A stretch of DNA of 64,000 bases from AC-37 sp036389835 (lineage in GTDB: Bacteria; Actinomycetota; Thermoleophilia; Solirubrobacterales; Thermoleophilaceae). Positions 7,493-19,795 of this stretch are shown here, in pieces. The stretch's first letter is position 1, and every line of letters begins with the position of its first letter. The position numbers and the translations under genes were made by a program. The notes beneath the pieces were generated by a model, which was given only the letters and a program-made list of their open reading frames with translations, was not told where the DNA came from and ran no database searches. The stretch is taken from NCBI GenBank assembly GCA_036389835.1, contig DASVWC010000010.1, positions 1 through 64,000 on the forward strand, given 5' to 3'.

Positions 7493-9985
7493 CTAGCGCA
7501 GGCCGGCGAGCCCGAGCTGGCGCAGCAGCTCCGGCTTCTTGCCGCCCACGGCGCCGGTGGCCAGCGCCACGAACGTGACCTTCCCCCTCTTGGTGCCGTA
7601 GACGATCCGGTTGCCGCCCTTGACTCGCCGCACGTAGAGGCCGGAGCCGATCGCCGTCGCGCGACCGCGCACCCGTGCGGATCGCGTGCCGCGGCCGATG
7701 CGGTCATAGCGGTGCTTGGGCGCGGTGCTGGCCACGAGGCTCACGCGCTCGGCGCCGTTGAACACCGCGATCACGTTGCCCTTGCGGTCGCCGCGGTCGC
7801 CCACGCACCACTTGTAGACCCGCCCGAAGCGCGAGGCCGGCTGGTTGGCGCTGCGCAGGACCTGCACCGGGTCGTGGCCGAGGCGCACGCGCCCAAGCTC
7901 GTCGCCGCGCTTGGCGAAGCCCTCGTGCGCCGAGCGGCAGCCGGGCTGCGGGATGCCGACGGCGCGCTCCCAGGTCTGGAGGTAAGCCTCCACGCCCATC
8001 GCCAGGTCGTCGACGATCTCCTGGCCGGCGAGCTTGCGCAGGTCCTCGACCCAGTCCGGGTAGAGCCCGTAGTGCGCCACGCCATCCTTGTTGACGTCCC
8101 AGGTCCGCTCGCCCCACTGAGCCTTGTCGAAGGTGACCTTGCCGTCCCACGACTTGAACGGGTAGACGACCTTGTTGGGCTTGTCGTCCCCGCGCGGCGG
8201 GCCCTGGCCGCCGAAGCCGTTCATGTCCGCGCCGTAGCCGAAGCCGAAGCGGTACTTGGAGCTGCGCATCGCCTTGACCTTCCGCCACTCCTTGACGAAG
8301 TTCTCGGAGCCGCCGGCGTACGGGGCGACGAACCCACCGAACTTGTAGATCCGCGGGTAGGTGTCGTCGGTGCTCCAGCTGTGGCTCGAGAGGACGCCGG
8401 AGTAGTCGAGCGACTCGGTCAGCGCCAGCGACTGGCGCCGCGCGAGCACGCTCATGTGGTCGGGGTCGAACATGATCCCGCGCTTGACCAGCTCGCGGAT
8501 CGTGAACTCGCCGAGGTCGGTGAGGCCGCGCTTGTTGCACTGCGCGCCCTCCCCGTAGACGGGCAGCAGCCCGCCCGGTGCGTACTGCTGGTAGAGCTCG
8601 AGCAGGCGGTCGGTGTTGTGGTCGGGCGCCTGCGTCGCGGGCACGCGGTCGGAGTTCTCGTCCTTGCAGTCGTCGTAGTCGAAGAAGTTGCCGGTCTCCT
8701 GCTTGTTGCCGTAGCTCGTGACGACCCCGGCGGTGCCGGAGTCGCCCGCGACGCCGGCCAGCGCGTTGTCGAACTTGTTGACCAGCTCCATCTGGCGGAC
8801 GCCCGCGCTGTCGAGCTCGTTCAGCCAGTCGGTGATGATCTTGCGGTCACAGGCCGGCTGGTCGTTGTAGACGTCGCAGTCGAACGGCTGCGAGGTCTCC
8901 ATCCCGAGCACCACCGCGAGCTTGCCCTCGTTGACGATCCGGCGCGCCTGGAACGGGTCCCTGACGATCCGGAACCAGCCCTTCCCGGGGCCGCCGCTCT
9001 GGGCGTCGATGTAGTCCTCCAGCTCGCGGATCCGTCGCAGCTCGATGCGGATCGTGTTCATCTCGTTGCACGGGTTGCGCTTCAGCGGGTAGACCTTGCA
9101 GAGCGCCTCGTTGTCGACCAGCAGGTTGATGAACAGGCGCAGCCCGCCCCGCCAGGCGCGCTCCAGGCCCTTGTAGTAGACCTGCTCGTGCGTGAGCGAG
9201 CGGTAGGCGGGCCAGTCCTTGAACGTCGGCCAGCCGACGGTGTCGTGCGGGTTGACCGGGTTGCCGTAGGAGAGGATGCCCTCGGCCGCCCCGCCGACCC
9301 CCCCGGGCCCGTGGTCGGGGCAGTCGACCATCGCGTACTGCACGCCGTAGGGGTGCCAGGGCCGCCCGCAGCGGATGCTTCCGCCGATGAACTCGAAGGC
9401 CATCATGTGGAGGTGCGCGTCCACGAAGCCGCGCGCCTCGCCGTAGGGCGTCGCGCCGGTGTACAGCGGCCCGGCGGCGTTCACGCCCGCCTCCGGGTAG
9501 ACGGCGCAGCCCTGGGCGGGCTCGAGCGTGAAGGCCGCGGCGTCGGAGCCGAGCACCAGCTCGCCCGCCGGGGACACGCCCAGCTTCTTACCGCTCGCCG
9601 TCGCGGTCAGGGTGAACGCGCCGCCCGCGCCCTCGATCGTCCACTCGGCCGCCTCGCTCGCGTCGCTCGCGGTCTGCGCCCGGTCGTTCGAGCCGGCGAC
9701 CATGTAGTCCCTGTCCTTGCCGTAGAGCAGGTAGCGGCCGAGCGCGGTCGCCTGGAGGCGGAAGCCCTCGGCCCCGGCCGCGTCGGTCGCGCCGGCCAGG
9801 TAGCCGCCCGGCGCCTTGACCGCGAGCTTGCCGAGCGAGTTGGCCTTCAGGGCGTAGCAGCCGTTGACGATCGAGTAGCGGTCCTTGCCCGTCTGGGCCT
9901 CTGCGGCCGGCGCCCCGAGCAGGCAGAGCAGCCCGGCGAGCACGGTCAGGCGGGCAGCTGCGGAGAAAGTTCGTCGGATGGCCAA
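7493..9985 (-). CDS. Large secreted metal-dependent hydrolase, amidohydrolase/M19-like (paralogue 1)
   Basis: This protein of about 830 residues has a signal peptide (FSAAARLTVLAGLLCLLGAPAAEA). A beta-rich N-terminal domain of about 150 residues follows, possibly fascin-like. The large catalytic-looking domain has DAHLHMM, GRPWHPYG, DPDHMS, SSHSW and GFGYGADMNG, consistent with metal-binding His/Asp of an amidohydrolase-type TIM barrel. The C-terminal 120 residues are beta-rich. I place the start at TTG 9985, preceded by GAGGGG at good spacing and directly before the signal peptide; the frame is open back to 10060. The substrate is unknown. A second copy lies at 45986-48538. The gene overlaps the end of the upstream glycosyltransferase by about 40 bp. 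Confidence 0.72.
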   Translation of the reverse strand: MAIRRTFSAAARLTVLAGLLCLLGAPAAEAQTGKDRYSIVNGCYALKANSLGKLAVKAPGGYLAGATDAAGAEGFRLQATALGRYLLYGKDRDYMVAGSNDRAQTASDASEAAEWTIEGAGGAFTLTATASGKKLGVSPAGELVLGSDAAAFTLEPAQGCAVYPEAGVNAAGPLYTGATPYGEARGFVDAHLHMMAFEFIGGSIRCGRPWHPYGVQYAMVDCPDHGPGGVGGAAEGILSYGNPVNPHDTVGWPTFKDWPAYRSLTHEQVYYKGLERAWRGGLRLFINLLVDNEALCKVYPLKRNPCNEMNTIRIELRRIRELEDYIDAQSGGPGKGWFRIVRDPFQARRIVNEGKLAVVLGMETSQPFDCDVYNDQPACDRKIITDWLNELDSAGVRQMELVNKFDNALAGVAGDSGTAGVVTSYGNKQETGNFFDYDDCKDENSDRVPATQAPDHNTDRLLELYQQYAPGGLLPVYGEGAQCNKRGLTDLGEFTIRELVKRGIMFDPDHMSVLARRQSLALTESLDYSGVLSSHSWSTDDTYPRIYKFGGFVAPYAGGSENFVKEWRKVKAMRSSKYRFGFGYGADMNGFGGQGPPRGDDKPNKVVYPFKSWDGKVTFDKAQWGERTWDVNKDGVAHYGLYPDWVEDLRKLAGQEIVDDLAMGVEAYLQTWERAVGIPQPGCRSAHEGFAKRGDELGRVRLGHDPVQVLRSANQPASRFGRVYKWCVGDRGDRKGNVIAVFNGAERVSLVASTAPKHRYDRIGRGTRSARVRGRATAIGSGLYVRRVKGGNRIVYGTKRGKVTFVALATGAVGGKKPELLRQLGLAGLR

Positions 9986-11256
9986 GCGTCCCCTCGGCGC
10001 GGCATGGTACTCGCGGGCCGCGATCCGGACGCCACCCCCGATCCGCGCCGCCCGGCGCACTCCTCGACGATCTCGAGGTAGCGGTCCACGTGCCGATCCT
10101 CGTCGCCCTCGCGCACGGCGCCGGCGCGCGCGTCCTCGCCCATGCGCCGGCGCAGGGCGGGGTCGGACGCGAGCGCCGTCACGGCCGCCACCAGCTCGTC
10201 CTCGGTCGCGAACGTGAGCCCCGCGCCGATGCGCTCGACGAGCTCCGGCAGAGCGCCACGGCGGCGCACGATGGCGGGCGTACCGGCCGACGCGGCCTCG
10301 AGCACGACGTAGCCGAAGGTCTCCGGGAACAGCGACGGGGCCACCAGGGCGAGCGCGCCGGCGAACAGCTCGGCCAGCGCGGGCGCGCCGAGCCGGCCGG
10401 CCAGCTCGACGTTCGGGAGCTCAGCCGCCTGTCCGCGCAGCTCCCGCTCGAGCGGGCCCGCGCCGGCGATCCGCAGGTCCACGCCGGGGAGCCTTCTCAT
10501 CACGCGCGCGAGGTCCTCGAAGCCCTTCTCGCGCACGAGCCGGCCGGCGGCGGCGAGGTACGGCCGGGCCGGCGCGGGCGCGGGCTCCCCCGGCTGTGCC
10601 CAGCCATCCGGCACCAGGTGCCCGAGCTGCACGATCGGCGTTCTTATCCCGCGCGCGCGGTGGATGGCGGTGGCGCTGGCGCTCGGGGAGAGGAGCGCGT
10701 CGAGGTCGGCCAGCGCGCGCTCGATCCTGCCGGTGCGCCGCCACGGCTGCGGCGGGCGCCGGGCGTTGAGCGTGCAGCGGCCGCACTGGGGGCGCTCGCA
10801 CGGCTCGCGGTCGAGCTTCCAGAGGAGGCTCAGCGGGCAGACGAGCCAGTGCTCGTGCAGCGTCATCAGGCGCACCGCGCCGAGCCGTGCCGCGGCGCGG
10901 ATCGCCCCCGGACCGCCGATCAGCGAGATGTTGTGGAAGTGGACGGCGTCGAAGCGCCCGCCTTCGAGGAGGCGGCGGAGCTCGCGCGCGGTCGGCCCCG
11001 GCCCGCCGGTCTGGTGGGTCCACAGCGGCGAGAGCGGCCCGAGCGCGCTGCGCAGCGTGTGCACCACCAGGCCGTCCGGCGGCTCGTAGTCAGGCGTGCC
11101 CACGCCGTCGCCCGCCGCCGCGAACGCGTCGCCGTCGTGGATCACCTCCACGTCGTGTCCGCGGGCGAGCAGCGCACGCGCGAGCCGGTCCACGTAGACG
11201 GCGTCGCCGCCCGTGGCGTGCGGACCGAAGAACGTGGTGACCATGCAGATCCTCAC
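9946..11256 (-). CDS. Glycosyltransferase family 4 (GT-B)
   Basis: This 436-residue GT-B glycosyltransferase begins RICMVTTFFGPHATGGDAVY, the N-terminal acceptor-binding loop. It has the donor-site region LAAAGRLVREKGFEDLARV and the EX7E-like segment SLFPETFGYVVLEAASAG. A four-Cys patch (CERPQCGRC) in the middle is common in such enzymes. GTG 11256 overlaps the previous stop by 4 bp (GTGA), so it is translationally coupled to the two family 2 enzymes upstream. The set probably builds a cell-surface glycan or glycolipid. The last 40 bases overlap the hydrolase gene. Confidence 0.9.
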   Translation of the reverse strand: MRICMVTTFFGPHATGGDAVYVDRLARALLARGHDVEVIHDGDAFAAAGDGVGTPDYEPPDGLVVHTLRSALGPLSPLWTHQTGGPGPTARELRRLLEGGRFDAVHFHNISLIGGPGAIRAAARLGAVRLMTLHEHWLVCPLSLLWKLDREPCERPQCGRCTLNARRPPQPWRRTGRIERALADLDALLSPSASATAIHRARGIRTPIVQLGHLVPDGWAQPGEPAPAPARPYLAAAGRLVREKGFEDLARVMRRLPGVDLRIAGAGPLERELRGQAAELPNVELAGRLGAPALAELFAGALALVAPSLFPETFGYVVLEAASAGTPAIVRRRGALPELVERIGAGLTFATEDELVAAVTALASDPALRRRMGEDARAGAVREGDEDRHVDRYLEIVEECAGRRGSGVASGSRPASTMPRRGDAWPSDELSPQLPA

Positions 11257-12143
11257 GCGGCGTCACCCCCCATCACCCGGCGGACGTGCGCCCGCAGCTC
11301 GCCGGTGGACCAGCCGAGCTGGCCGACCGCCTGCGTCGGCAGGGTCACCAGCCAGTCGCGCAGCCACCCGGCCCGGCGGGCGGCGCGGGCGCTGCGGACC
11401 AGCACGAGGGCCGGCAGCGCGGGGTACGCGAGCGCGTGCGCGGCGGCGCGCGCCCGCGACCAGCGCTCCCAGTCCATGCGGATCGCCCCGAACTCCTCGC
11501 CGCGCCCGACCCGCTCGCGCCAGAGTGCCCCGACGCCTCCCGCGTGGCGATGGTTCACACGCGCGCGAGGCTCGAACCACGGCTCCTGCCCCGCCAGGCG
11601 CGACGCGTGCCAGCTCGTCACGCCGTCGCTCGCGAAGCGCGACCCTTCGAACGGGCCCGCCGCCTCCCACATGCGCCGGCTGTAGGCCGCGTTCGCCGTG
11701 GGGGCTATCCAGCGCCGTCCCGGTGCGAGCCCCGGCAGCAGCCACCAGAACTTCACGAGGTGGACGCCGCGCTCGAGCCGGCCGCGGCCCGCCGCGCCCA
11801 TGCTGCCGACCACGAGCTCGTGCCCGGCGGCGTGCGCGCCGAGCAGGCGCTCGATCCAGTCCGGAGCGGCCTCGCAGTCGGGGTCGGTGAACACGACCAC
11901 GTCGCCGCTCGCGCGGCTCGCGCCGAGATTGCGGGCGGCGTGCGGCAGCAGCCGCTCGCCAGACTCGACGTAGACGACCTCCGGGAACGAACCGGTCACG
12001 ATCGAGCGCGTGCGGTCCCCGGGCGAGCTGTTCACGACGATCACCTCGGCGGGCGGCACGGTCTGGCGGCGGAGCGCCGCCAGGCACCCGCCGATCGTGC
12101 GATCCGAGCGGTAGGCGGGGAGCACTACCGACGCGGACGTCAC
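11253..12143 (-). CDS. Glycosyltransferase family 2 (GT-A)
   Basis: This 296-residue GT-A enzyme has VVLPAYRSDRTIGGCLAALR at the nucleotide-binding start and VVVFTDPDCEAAPDW carrying the DxD-type motif. A C-terminal hydrophobic segment (AHALAYPALPALVLVRS) may associate with the membrane. The start is GTG 12143, which overlaps the preceding TGA (GTGA); the longer open frame upstream is only a shadow of the neighbouring gene. It is the middle gene of the three-glycosyltransferase operon. Confidence 0.88.
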   Translation of the reverse strand: MTSASVVLPAYRSDRTIGGCLAALRRQTVPPAEVIVVNSSPGDRTRSIVTGSFPEVVYVESGERLLPHAARNLGASRASGDVVVFTDPDCEAAPDWIERLLGAHAAGHELVVGSMGAAGRGRLERGVHLVKFWWLLPGLAPGRRWIAPTANAAYSRRMWEAAGPFEGSRFASDGVTSWHASRLAGQEPWFEPRARVNHRHAGGVGALWRERVGRGEEFGAIRMDWERWSRARAAAHALAYPALPALVLVRSARAARRAGWLRDWLVTLPTQAVGQLGWSTGELRAHVRRVMGGDAA

Positions 12144-13069
12144 GCGCCGGCACGCTCGGTGGCGAGCTCCCAGACCAGGAAGTCGGCCTCGGCCGCCTGC
12201 GCGCTGCGGTCGAGGTAGCCGCGCGACTCGCCGGCCGCGCCCCACGCGTAGGCGACCGCGATCACCGGGAGCGCCGCCAGCGTCCGCAGCGCCAGGCGCG
12301 GGCGCGCGGCGACGCTGCGCACGAGCCGCGCGGCCTTGATCGCGGGCGCGGCCACCGGCGCGAGGGCGGAGTAGAAGAGCCGCCGGCGCAGGCTCCAGCC
12401 GACCGCGCGGTTCGCGGCCATCGCGCGGCAGTAGGAGCGGTTCGCGCTGGCGAGGTCGCCCACGCGCGAGTAGTTCTCGTGCGCGGCGAGCGCGCGTGGC
12501 TCGACGAACAGCCGCTCGCCGCGCTCGCGCAGCGCCACGTGGGCGTTGTAATCGACGATCAGGAGCCCGTCGAGGCGGTCGCCGAGCGCGAGCAGCGCGT
12601 CGCGCTTGTACGAGACGTTGTTGCCGGACAGGAACTCGGCCTCTCCGCGCGGCGGGCTCATGAAGACGCCGTAGTCCGCGACCATCGACGCGCGGCTGAG
12701 CCAGGTGCCGGGGTTCGCGTTCTCGAACGCGTACCCGACGGCGGCCCACGGCCCGCGGTGGGCCTCCACGAGCGCCCGCGCCCAGCCCGGGCGCGGGTAG
12801 CAGTGATCCTCGAGGAACGCGACCACCGGCGCGCTCGCGTTGCGCACGGCCTCACCCTTGCCCCGCGAGATCGGCGCCCCGGGCAGCGGCAGGTGACGAC
12901 CGCGCAGCGGCGCGGCGATCCGCAGCGGCTCACGGTCCGGCTCGAGGTCGACCACGAGCACCTCGAGGTCGCCGGCCACGTCCTGCTCGGCGAGGCCGTC
13001 GAGGACCCGTTGCGCTCGGCCCCTGAGGGCGCCCACGATCACGGCGACCGTCATCCGGGGCGGGCTCAC
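12140..13069 (-). CDS. Glycosyltransferase family 2-like protein
   Basis: This 309-residue protein begins MTVAVIVGALRG. AAPLRGRHLPLPGAPISRGKGEAVRNA and VVAFLEDHCYPRPGW match GT-A family 2 folds, although the DxD is replaced by the EDH-type acidic patch. Possible starts are GTG 13069 and ATG 13054; neither has a strong ribosome site. It is the first gene of the operon that continues through 11253 and 9946. An enzyme with relaxed metal dependence, or a polyprenyl-linked sugar acceptor role, cannot be distinguished. Confidence 0.8.
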   Translation of the reverse strand: MSPPRMTVAVIVGALRGRAQRVLDGLAEQDVAGDLEVLVVDLEPDREPLRIAAPLRGRHLPLPGAPISRGKGEAVRNASAPVVAFLEDHCYPRPGWARALVEAHRGPWAAVGYAFENANPGTWLSRASMVADYGVFMSPPRGEAEFLSGNNVSYKRDALLALGDRLDGLLIVDYNAHVALRERGERLFVEPRALAAHENYSRVGDLASANRSYCRAMAANRAVGWSLRRRLFYSALAPVAAPAIKAARLVRSVAARPRLALRTLAALPVIAVAYAWGAAGESRGYLDRSAQAAEADFLVWELATERAGA

Positions 13070-13130
13070 GGCGAGCGAGTTTACGCCCGCGCCGGCCTCC
13101 GCCGGCTCGAGCGCGAGGCGCTGCGGGGGT

Positions 13131-13925
13131 CTAGTTCACGCCGTTCGGCACGCGCTGGCGAATCCACTCGCGCAGCGTGTCGTCGCCGACCCGGCCGTAC
13201 ACGCCCGGCTTGTTCGGGCGCGCGCAGCCCTCGCCGAAGCTGGTCGTGCCGACCACGCGCAGCGACCCGTCGGACGCGCGGCCGAACATCGGACCGCCCG
13301 AGTCGCCCTGGCAGGTGTCGACCCCGCCCTGCGGGTAGCCCGCGCAGACCATCGTGCGCGCGTCGAAGTCGCCGTAGGCGCCGCCGCAGTAGGCGTCCGT
13401 GGTGACCGGCACCTGCGCCTCCTGGAGCACGTCGGGCGCGTCGCCGTCCTCCTCGGTCACGCCCCAGCCGACGATCGTCTCGACGGTCCCGGCCGACCAG
13501 ATCCCGCGCTCGCCCGCGCCGGCGACCTTCACCGGCGCCTTGCTGGAGGCGCGCGAGAGCCTGAGCAGCGAGATGTCGTAGCCCTTGGTCGCGAGGTAGT
13601 TCTGGTGCGCCACGACGCTGCTGACGGGCACGCGCTCGCCGTCGCCGTCGCGGTGGCTGCCGATCCGCACGTCGATCAGCGCCGCCGGCCAGGTGACCGG
13701 CGTGCCCACGACCCCCGCGTCCACGGAGCTGCAGTGGCCGGCGGTGAGGACCGTGTCGGGCGCGATCAGCGTGCCGGTGCACGAGAAGACGCCGTAGCTG
13801 ATCTGAGCGACCGCGGGGTACTCGCCCGGAGAGGCGTCGCTGCCGCCGACGATCGCCGCCGCGGGCGCCGCGCCGGCCGCCAGCGAGGCGGTCAGTAGGG
13901 CGAGGACGAGCAGCAGTCTGCGCAC
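13131..13925 (-). CDS. Secreted trypsin-like serine protease (S1)
   Basis: This 264-residue chymotrypsin-fold protease has a signal peptide ending near PAAA. Its mature N-terminus begins IVGGSDASPGEYP, as in activated trypsins. The triad is complete: His64 in TAGHC, Asp117 in YDISLLRL and Ser209 in CQGDSGGP. The Asp four residues before the CQGDSGGP motif (GVDTCQGDSGG) suggests trypsin-like Arg/Lys preference. The natural activation cleavage is short (no long propeptide). It is likely exported and disulfide-bonded (C49-C65, C180-C194 region, C205). Confidence 0.93.
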   Translation of the reverse strand: MRRLLLVLALLTASLAAGAAPAAAIVGGSDASPGEYPAVAQISYGVFSCTGTLIAPDTVLTAGHCSSVDAGVVGTPVTWPAALIDVRIGSHRDGDGERVPVSSVVAHQNYLATKGYDISLLRLSRASSKAPVKVAGAGERGIWSAGTVETIVGWGVTEEDGDAPDVLQEAQVPVTTDAYCGGAYGDFDARTMVCAGYPQGGVDTCQGDSGGPMFGRASDGSLRVVGTTSFGEGCARPNKPGVYGRVGDDTLREWIRQRVPNGVN

Positions 13926-14038
13926 GGTGCGGGCCTCCGTCGTGTAGGGGACTCGTGCGCGCCGGACCCCTGCCAGGCGGCGCGCACTCCCATTCCCGTA
14001 CCCGGGGTGAGGCGGTGTCGAAACGCCCCCTGACGACA

Positions 14039-14068
14039 GCGGGCCGGAGCGTCAGCGCCCCGGCCCGC
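14039..14068 (-). terminator. Hairpin downstream of the TSP3 protein gene
   Basis: A perfect 9-bp stem (14039-14047 with 14060-14068, GCGGGCCGG and its complement) has an inner GCG/CGC pair. It lies 28 bp after the stop of the minus-strand gene. There is no T-tract. Confidence 0.6.
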
Positions 14069-14095
14069 GGCCGTGAATCCGTGTGCGGCTGCCTC

Positions 14096-17464
<3,369 letters not shown>

Positions 17465-17706
17465 GGTGAAACCGCCTCCCCCGAGGTGAATGAACAGGTC
17501 CCGATGCGCTCTCCGCGAGTCCAACGCGAGCGAGTCTCAGCGCACGGGCTTCGCGGTCGAACCTATGCGCGGCCCCCCGCCGCTGTCAACCCCTTGTGAG
17601 GACGACACCCCCCAGACGGGTGTACGTGCGCCACGTGGGGGCCACCACAGGCCGGGGAGGCCTTGGTCATCGGAGTACCCGCCGGGCCGCCCTAAAGTCC
17701 GGAGCG

Positions 17707-18354
17707 ATGACCGCGCTCACGTACCGCGAGCGGCCCGCGGATGGCGCTCCAGAGGGCCTTCTGGTGCTCCACCACGGGCGCGGGGCCGATGAGGCCGACC
17801 TGCTCGGGCTCGCCGACGTGCTCGATCCCGAGCGCCGGCTGCACGTCGCCGCGCCGCGCGCGCCCCTCACGCTGCCGGGCTGGCCCGGCTATCACTGGTA
17901 CGTGGTCCCACGAGTGGGGTACCCGGATCACGACACGTTCCACCAGTCCTTCCGGCTGCTCGCCGGCTTCCACGACGAGCTCTGGGAGCGCACGGGCGTC
18001 GCGTCCGAGCGGACCGTACTCGGCGGCTTCTCGATGGGCACGGTCATGAGCTACTCGCTCGGGCTGGCCGCGGGTCGCCCCGCGCCGGCGGGCCTGCTGG
18101 CCTTCTCGGGGTTCCTGCCGGTGGTGGACGGCTGGCAGCCGAGCCTCGAGGACCGGCAGGCGCTGCGCGCGTTCATCGCGCACGGCCGCCGCGACCCGAT
18201 CATGGAGGTCGGCTTCGGCCGCCGCGCGGCCGAGCAGCTGGAGGCCGGCGGACTCGCCGTGGAGTACCACGAGTCCGACGCGGCCCACCAGGTCGACCCC
18301 GCGCACATCCCGGCAGCGACCGACTGGCTCAGGTCCACCCTGCCCGCCGCCTGA
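17707..18354 (+). CDS. Phospholipase/carboxylesterase family alpha/beta hydrolase
   Basis: This 215-residue hydrolase has the oxyanion region LLVLHHGRGADEADL, the nucleophile elbow GGFSMGTVMSY with GxSxG, and the C-terminal catalytic His in DAAHQVDPAHI. Length and layout match the cytoplasmic YpfH/acyl-protein-thioesterase-like esterases. ATG 17707 is chosen over upstream starts because the esterase-type N-terminus begins there. It is divergent from the TSP3 gene across a 242-bp gap. That gap holds a weak hairpin (17605-17623) and nothing else I can support. Confidence 0.88.
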   Translation: MTALTYRERPADGAPEGLLVLHHGRGADEADLLGLADVLDPERRLHVAAPRAPLTLPGWPGYHWYVVPRVGYPDHDTFHQSFRLLAGFHDELWERTGVASERTVLGGFSMGTVMSYSLGLAAGRPAPAGLLAFSGFLPVVDGWQPSLEDRQALRAFIAHGRRDPIMEVGFGRRAAEQLEAGGLAVEYHESDAAHQVDPAHIPAATDWLRSTLPAA

Positions 18355-18404
18355 CGCCAGCGCGCAGGCACCGAGAAGGCCCGTGAGCGGGGGGCGACTC
18401 GGGT

Positions 18405-18617
18405 TCAGGGGTAGAGCTGCTCGCCGGTGTCCTCGTCGAAGATCGAGATCGCCACCGACGGGCACGCCTCCGCCGCGCGCGTCAGGTCGTCCAGCGGGGC
18501 GCTGCCGATCACCTCCGCGACGTCGTCGTCGTTCAGCCGGAACGCCTGCGGCGCCTCGACCAGGCAGTCGCCGTGCGCCGCGCAGGCGCGCTCGTCGACT
18601 CTCGGCACTGGGTTCAT
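18405..18617 (-). CDS. Ferredoxin, [3Fe-4S] P450-type
   Basis: This 70-residue ferredoxin has CAAHGDC (Cys12, Cys18) and Cys52 in ACPSVAI. The residue between the first pair that would give a [4Fe-4S] cluster is His15, the usual sign of a [3Fe-4S] cluster serving P450s and related oxygenases. ATG 18617 overlaps the reductase stop by 4 bp and has a GAGGAGA ribosome site. It is the last gene of the six-gene redox operon that begins at 22247. Confidence 0.93.
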   Translation of the reverse strand: MNPVPRVDERACAAHGDCLVEAPQAFRLNDDDVAEVIGSAPLDDLTRAAEACPSVAISIFDEDTGEQLYP

Positions 18618-19795
18618 GCGGTTCTCCTCTCGGGGATCGGGTTGTCGAGCTGCGCGCGCAGCGCCGGGAGCGCCCGCGGGCGACCCACGAGCAGCCCGGC
18701 GCACGCCACGCCGTCGCGGTGGAAGAGGGCGGTGAAGTCGCGGCCGGCCGGGTCGCCGTCGATCTCGATCCCGTCCGCTCCGCGCGTGTCGCCGGCGAAC
18801 TGGATCCGGATCCCGTACTGGTCGCTCCAGAAGCTCGGCCGCGGCGCGGCCGGCGGATCGAGGCCGAGCATCGCGTGCGCGGCCGCCCCCGCCTGCGCCA
18901 CCGCGGCCTCCCAGTGGTCGCTGCGCCCGGGCCGGCCGGTGAGCGGGTCGAGCGGCCTGGCCACGTCGCCCGCGGCGAATACGCCGGGAAGCGACGTGCG
19001 TCCGGCCGAGTCGACCGGGACGCCGTCGGCCGGGAGCCCGCTGCCCGCGAGCCACGCGGCGGCCGGGCGCACGCCGACGCCCACGAGCAGCACGTCGCAC
19101 TCGACCTCGCTGCCGTCGGAGAGCACGCACGACTCGAGCGCGGTCCCGCCGCCGCGGAACGACGCGACCTCCCGCCCGAGCACGACCTCCACGCCCTCCG
19201 CGCGGTGCAGCTCGGCGAACCAACCGCCGAGCCGCGGGCCGAGCAGCCCGTGGAGCGGGGTCGGCGCCGCCTCGATCATCGTGACCTCGACGCCGAGCGA
19301 GCGCGCGCTGGCGGCCACCTCCTGACCGATGAAGCCGGCGCCCACGATCGCCAGGCGCGTGCCCGGCCGCAGGGCGGCCCCGAGCCGGCCGGCGTCGGCA
19401 GCCGAGCGCAGCACGTGCACGTTCTCGTAGCCCGCCGTGCCGGGGAGCTCGACCGGCCGCGCACCGGTCGCGACGAGGAGCCGGTCGTAGCGCAGCTCGG
19501 CGCCGCTGGCGCGGCCCACCCTCCGCGCAGCCGGGTCGAGTCCCACCAGCGGGTCGTCGAGCACCAGCTCGACCCCGTGGTCGTCGTACCACGACGCCGG
19601 CCGCAGCTCGAGCGCACTCGCCTCCATCCGGCCCGTCAGGTGCTCCTTCGACAGCGGCGGGCGGTCGTACGGCAGCGCTCCCTCGTCGCCCACGACGACG
19701 ATCGGGCCGTCGTGGCCGCGGCGTCGCAGCGACTGGCAGCAGCGCTGGGCGGCGAGTCCCGCGCCGGCGATGACGATGTGATGGGGCGGGGTCAT
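18614..19795 (-). CDS. FAD-dependent ferredoxin reductase
   Basis: This 393-residue pyridine nucleotide-disulfide oxidoreductase-fold protein has the FAD Rossmann motif HIVIAGAGLAAQRC and a second dinucleotide motif LAIVGAGFIGQEVA for NAD(P)H. FAAGDVARP supplies the flavin ribityl site, and a C-terminal reductase domain is present (SFWSDQYGIRIQFAG). This is the type that reduces ferredoxins for P450s or aromatic dioxygenases. ATG 19795 overlaps the membrane-protein stop, and its own stop overlaps the ferredoxin start. Electrons presumably pass from NAD(P)H to the adjacent ferredoxin. Confidence 0.92.
   Translation of the reverse strand: MTPPHHIVIAGAGLAAQRCCQSLRRRGHDGPIVVVGDEGALPYDRPPLSKEHLTGRMEASALELRPASWYDDHGVELVLDDPLVGLDPAARRVGRASGAELRYDRLLVATGARPVELPGTAGYENVHVLRSAADAGRLGAALRPGTRLAIVGAGFIGQEVAASARSLGVEVTMIEAAPTPLHGLLGPRLGGWFAELHRAEGVEVVLGREVASFRGGGTALESCVLSDGSEVECDVLLVGVGVRPAAAWLAGSGLPADGVPVDSAGRTSLPGVFAAGDVARPLDPLTGRPGRSDHWEAAVAQAGAAAHAMLGLDPPAAPRPSFWSDQYGIRIQFAGDTRGADGIEIDGDPAGRDFTALFHRDGVACAGLLVGRPRALPALRAQLDNPIPERRTA

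Noticed and set aside
7448..10081. An 877-residue plus-strand frame opposite the secreted hydrolase
   Set aside because: Long antisense frames are expected in this GC-rich sequence. It shows only Val/Arg/Ala/Asp-rich low complexity, while the minus frame has a signal peptide and paralogue-conserved motifs.
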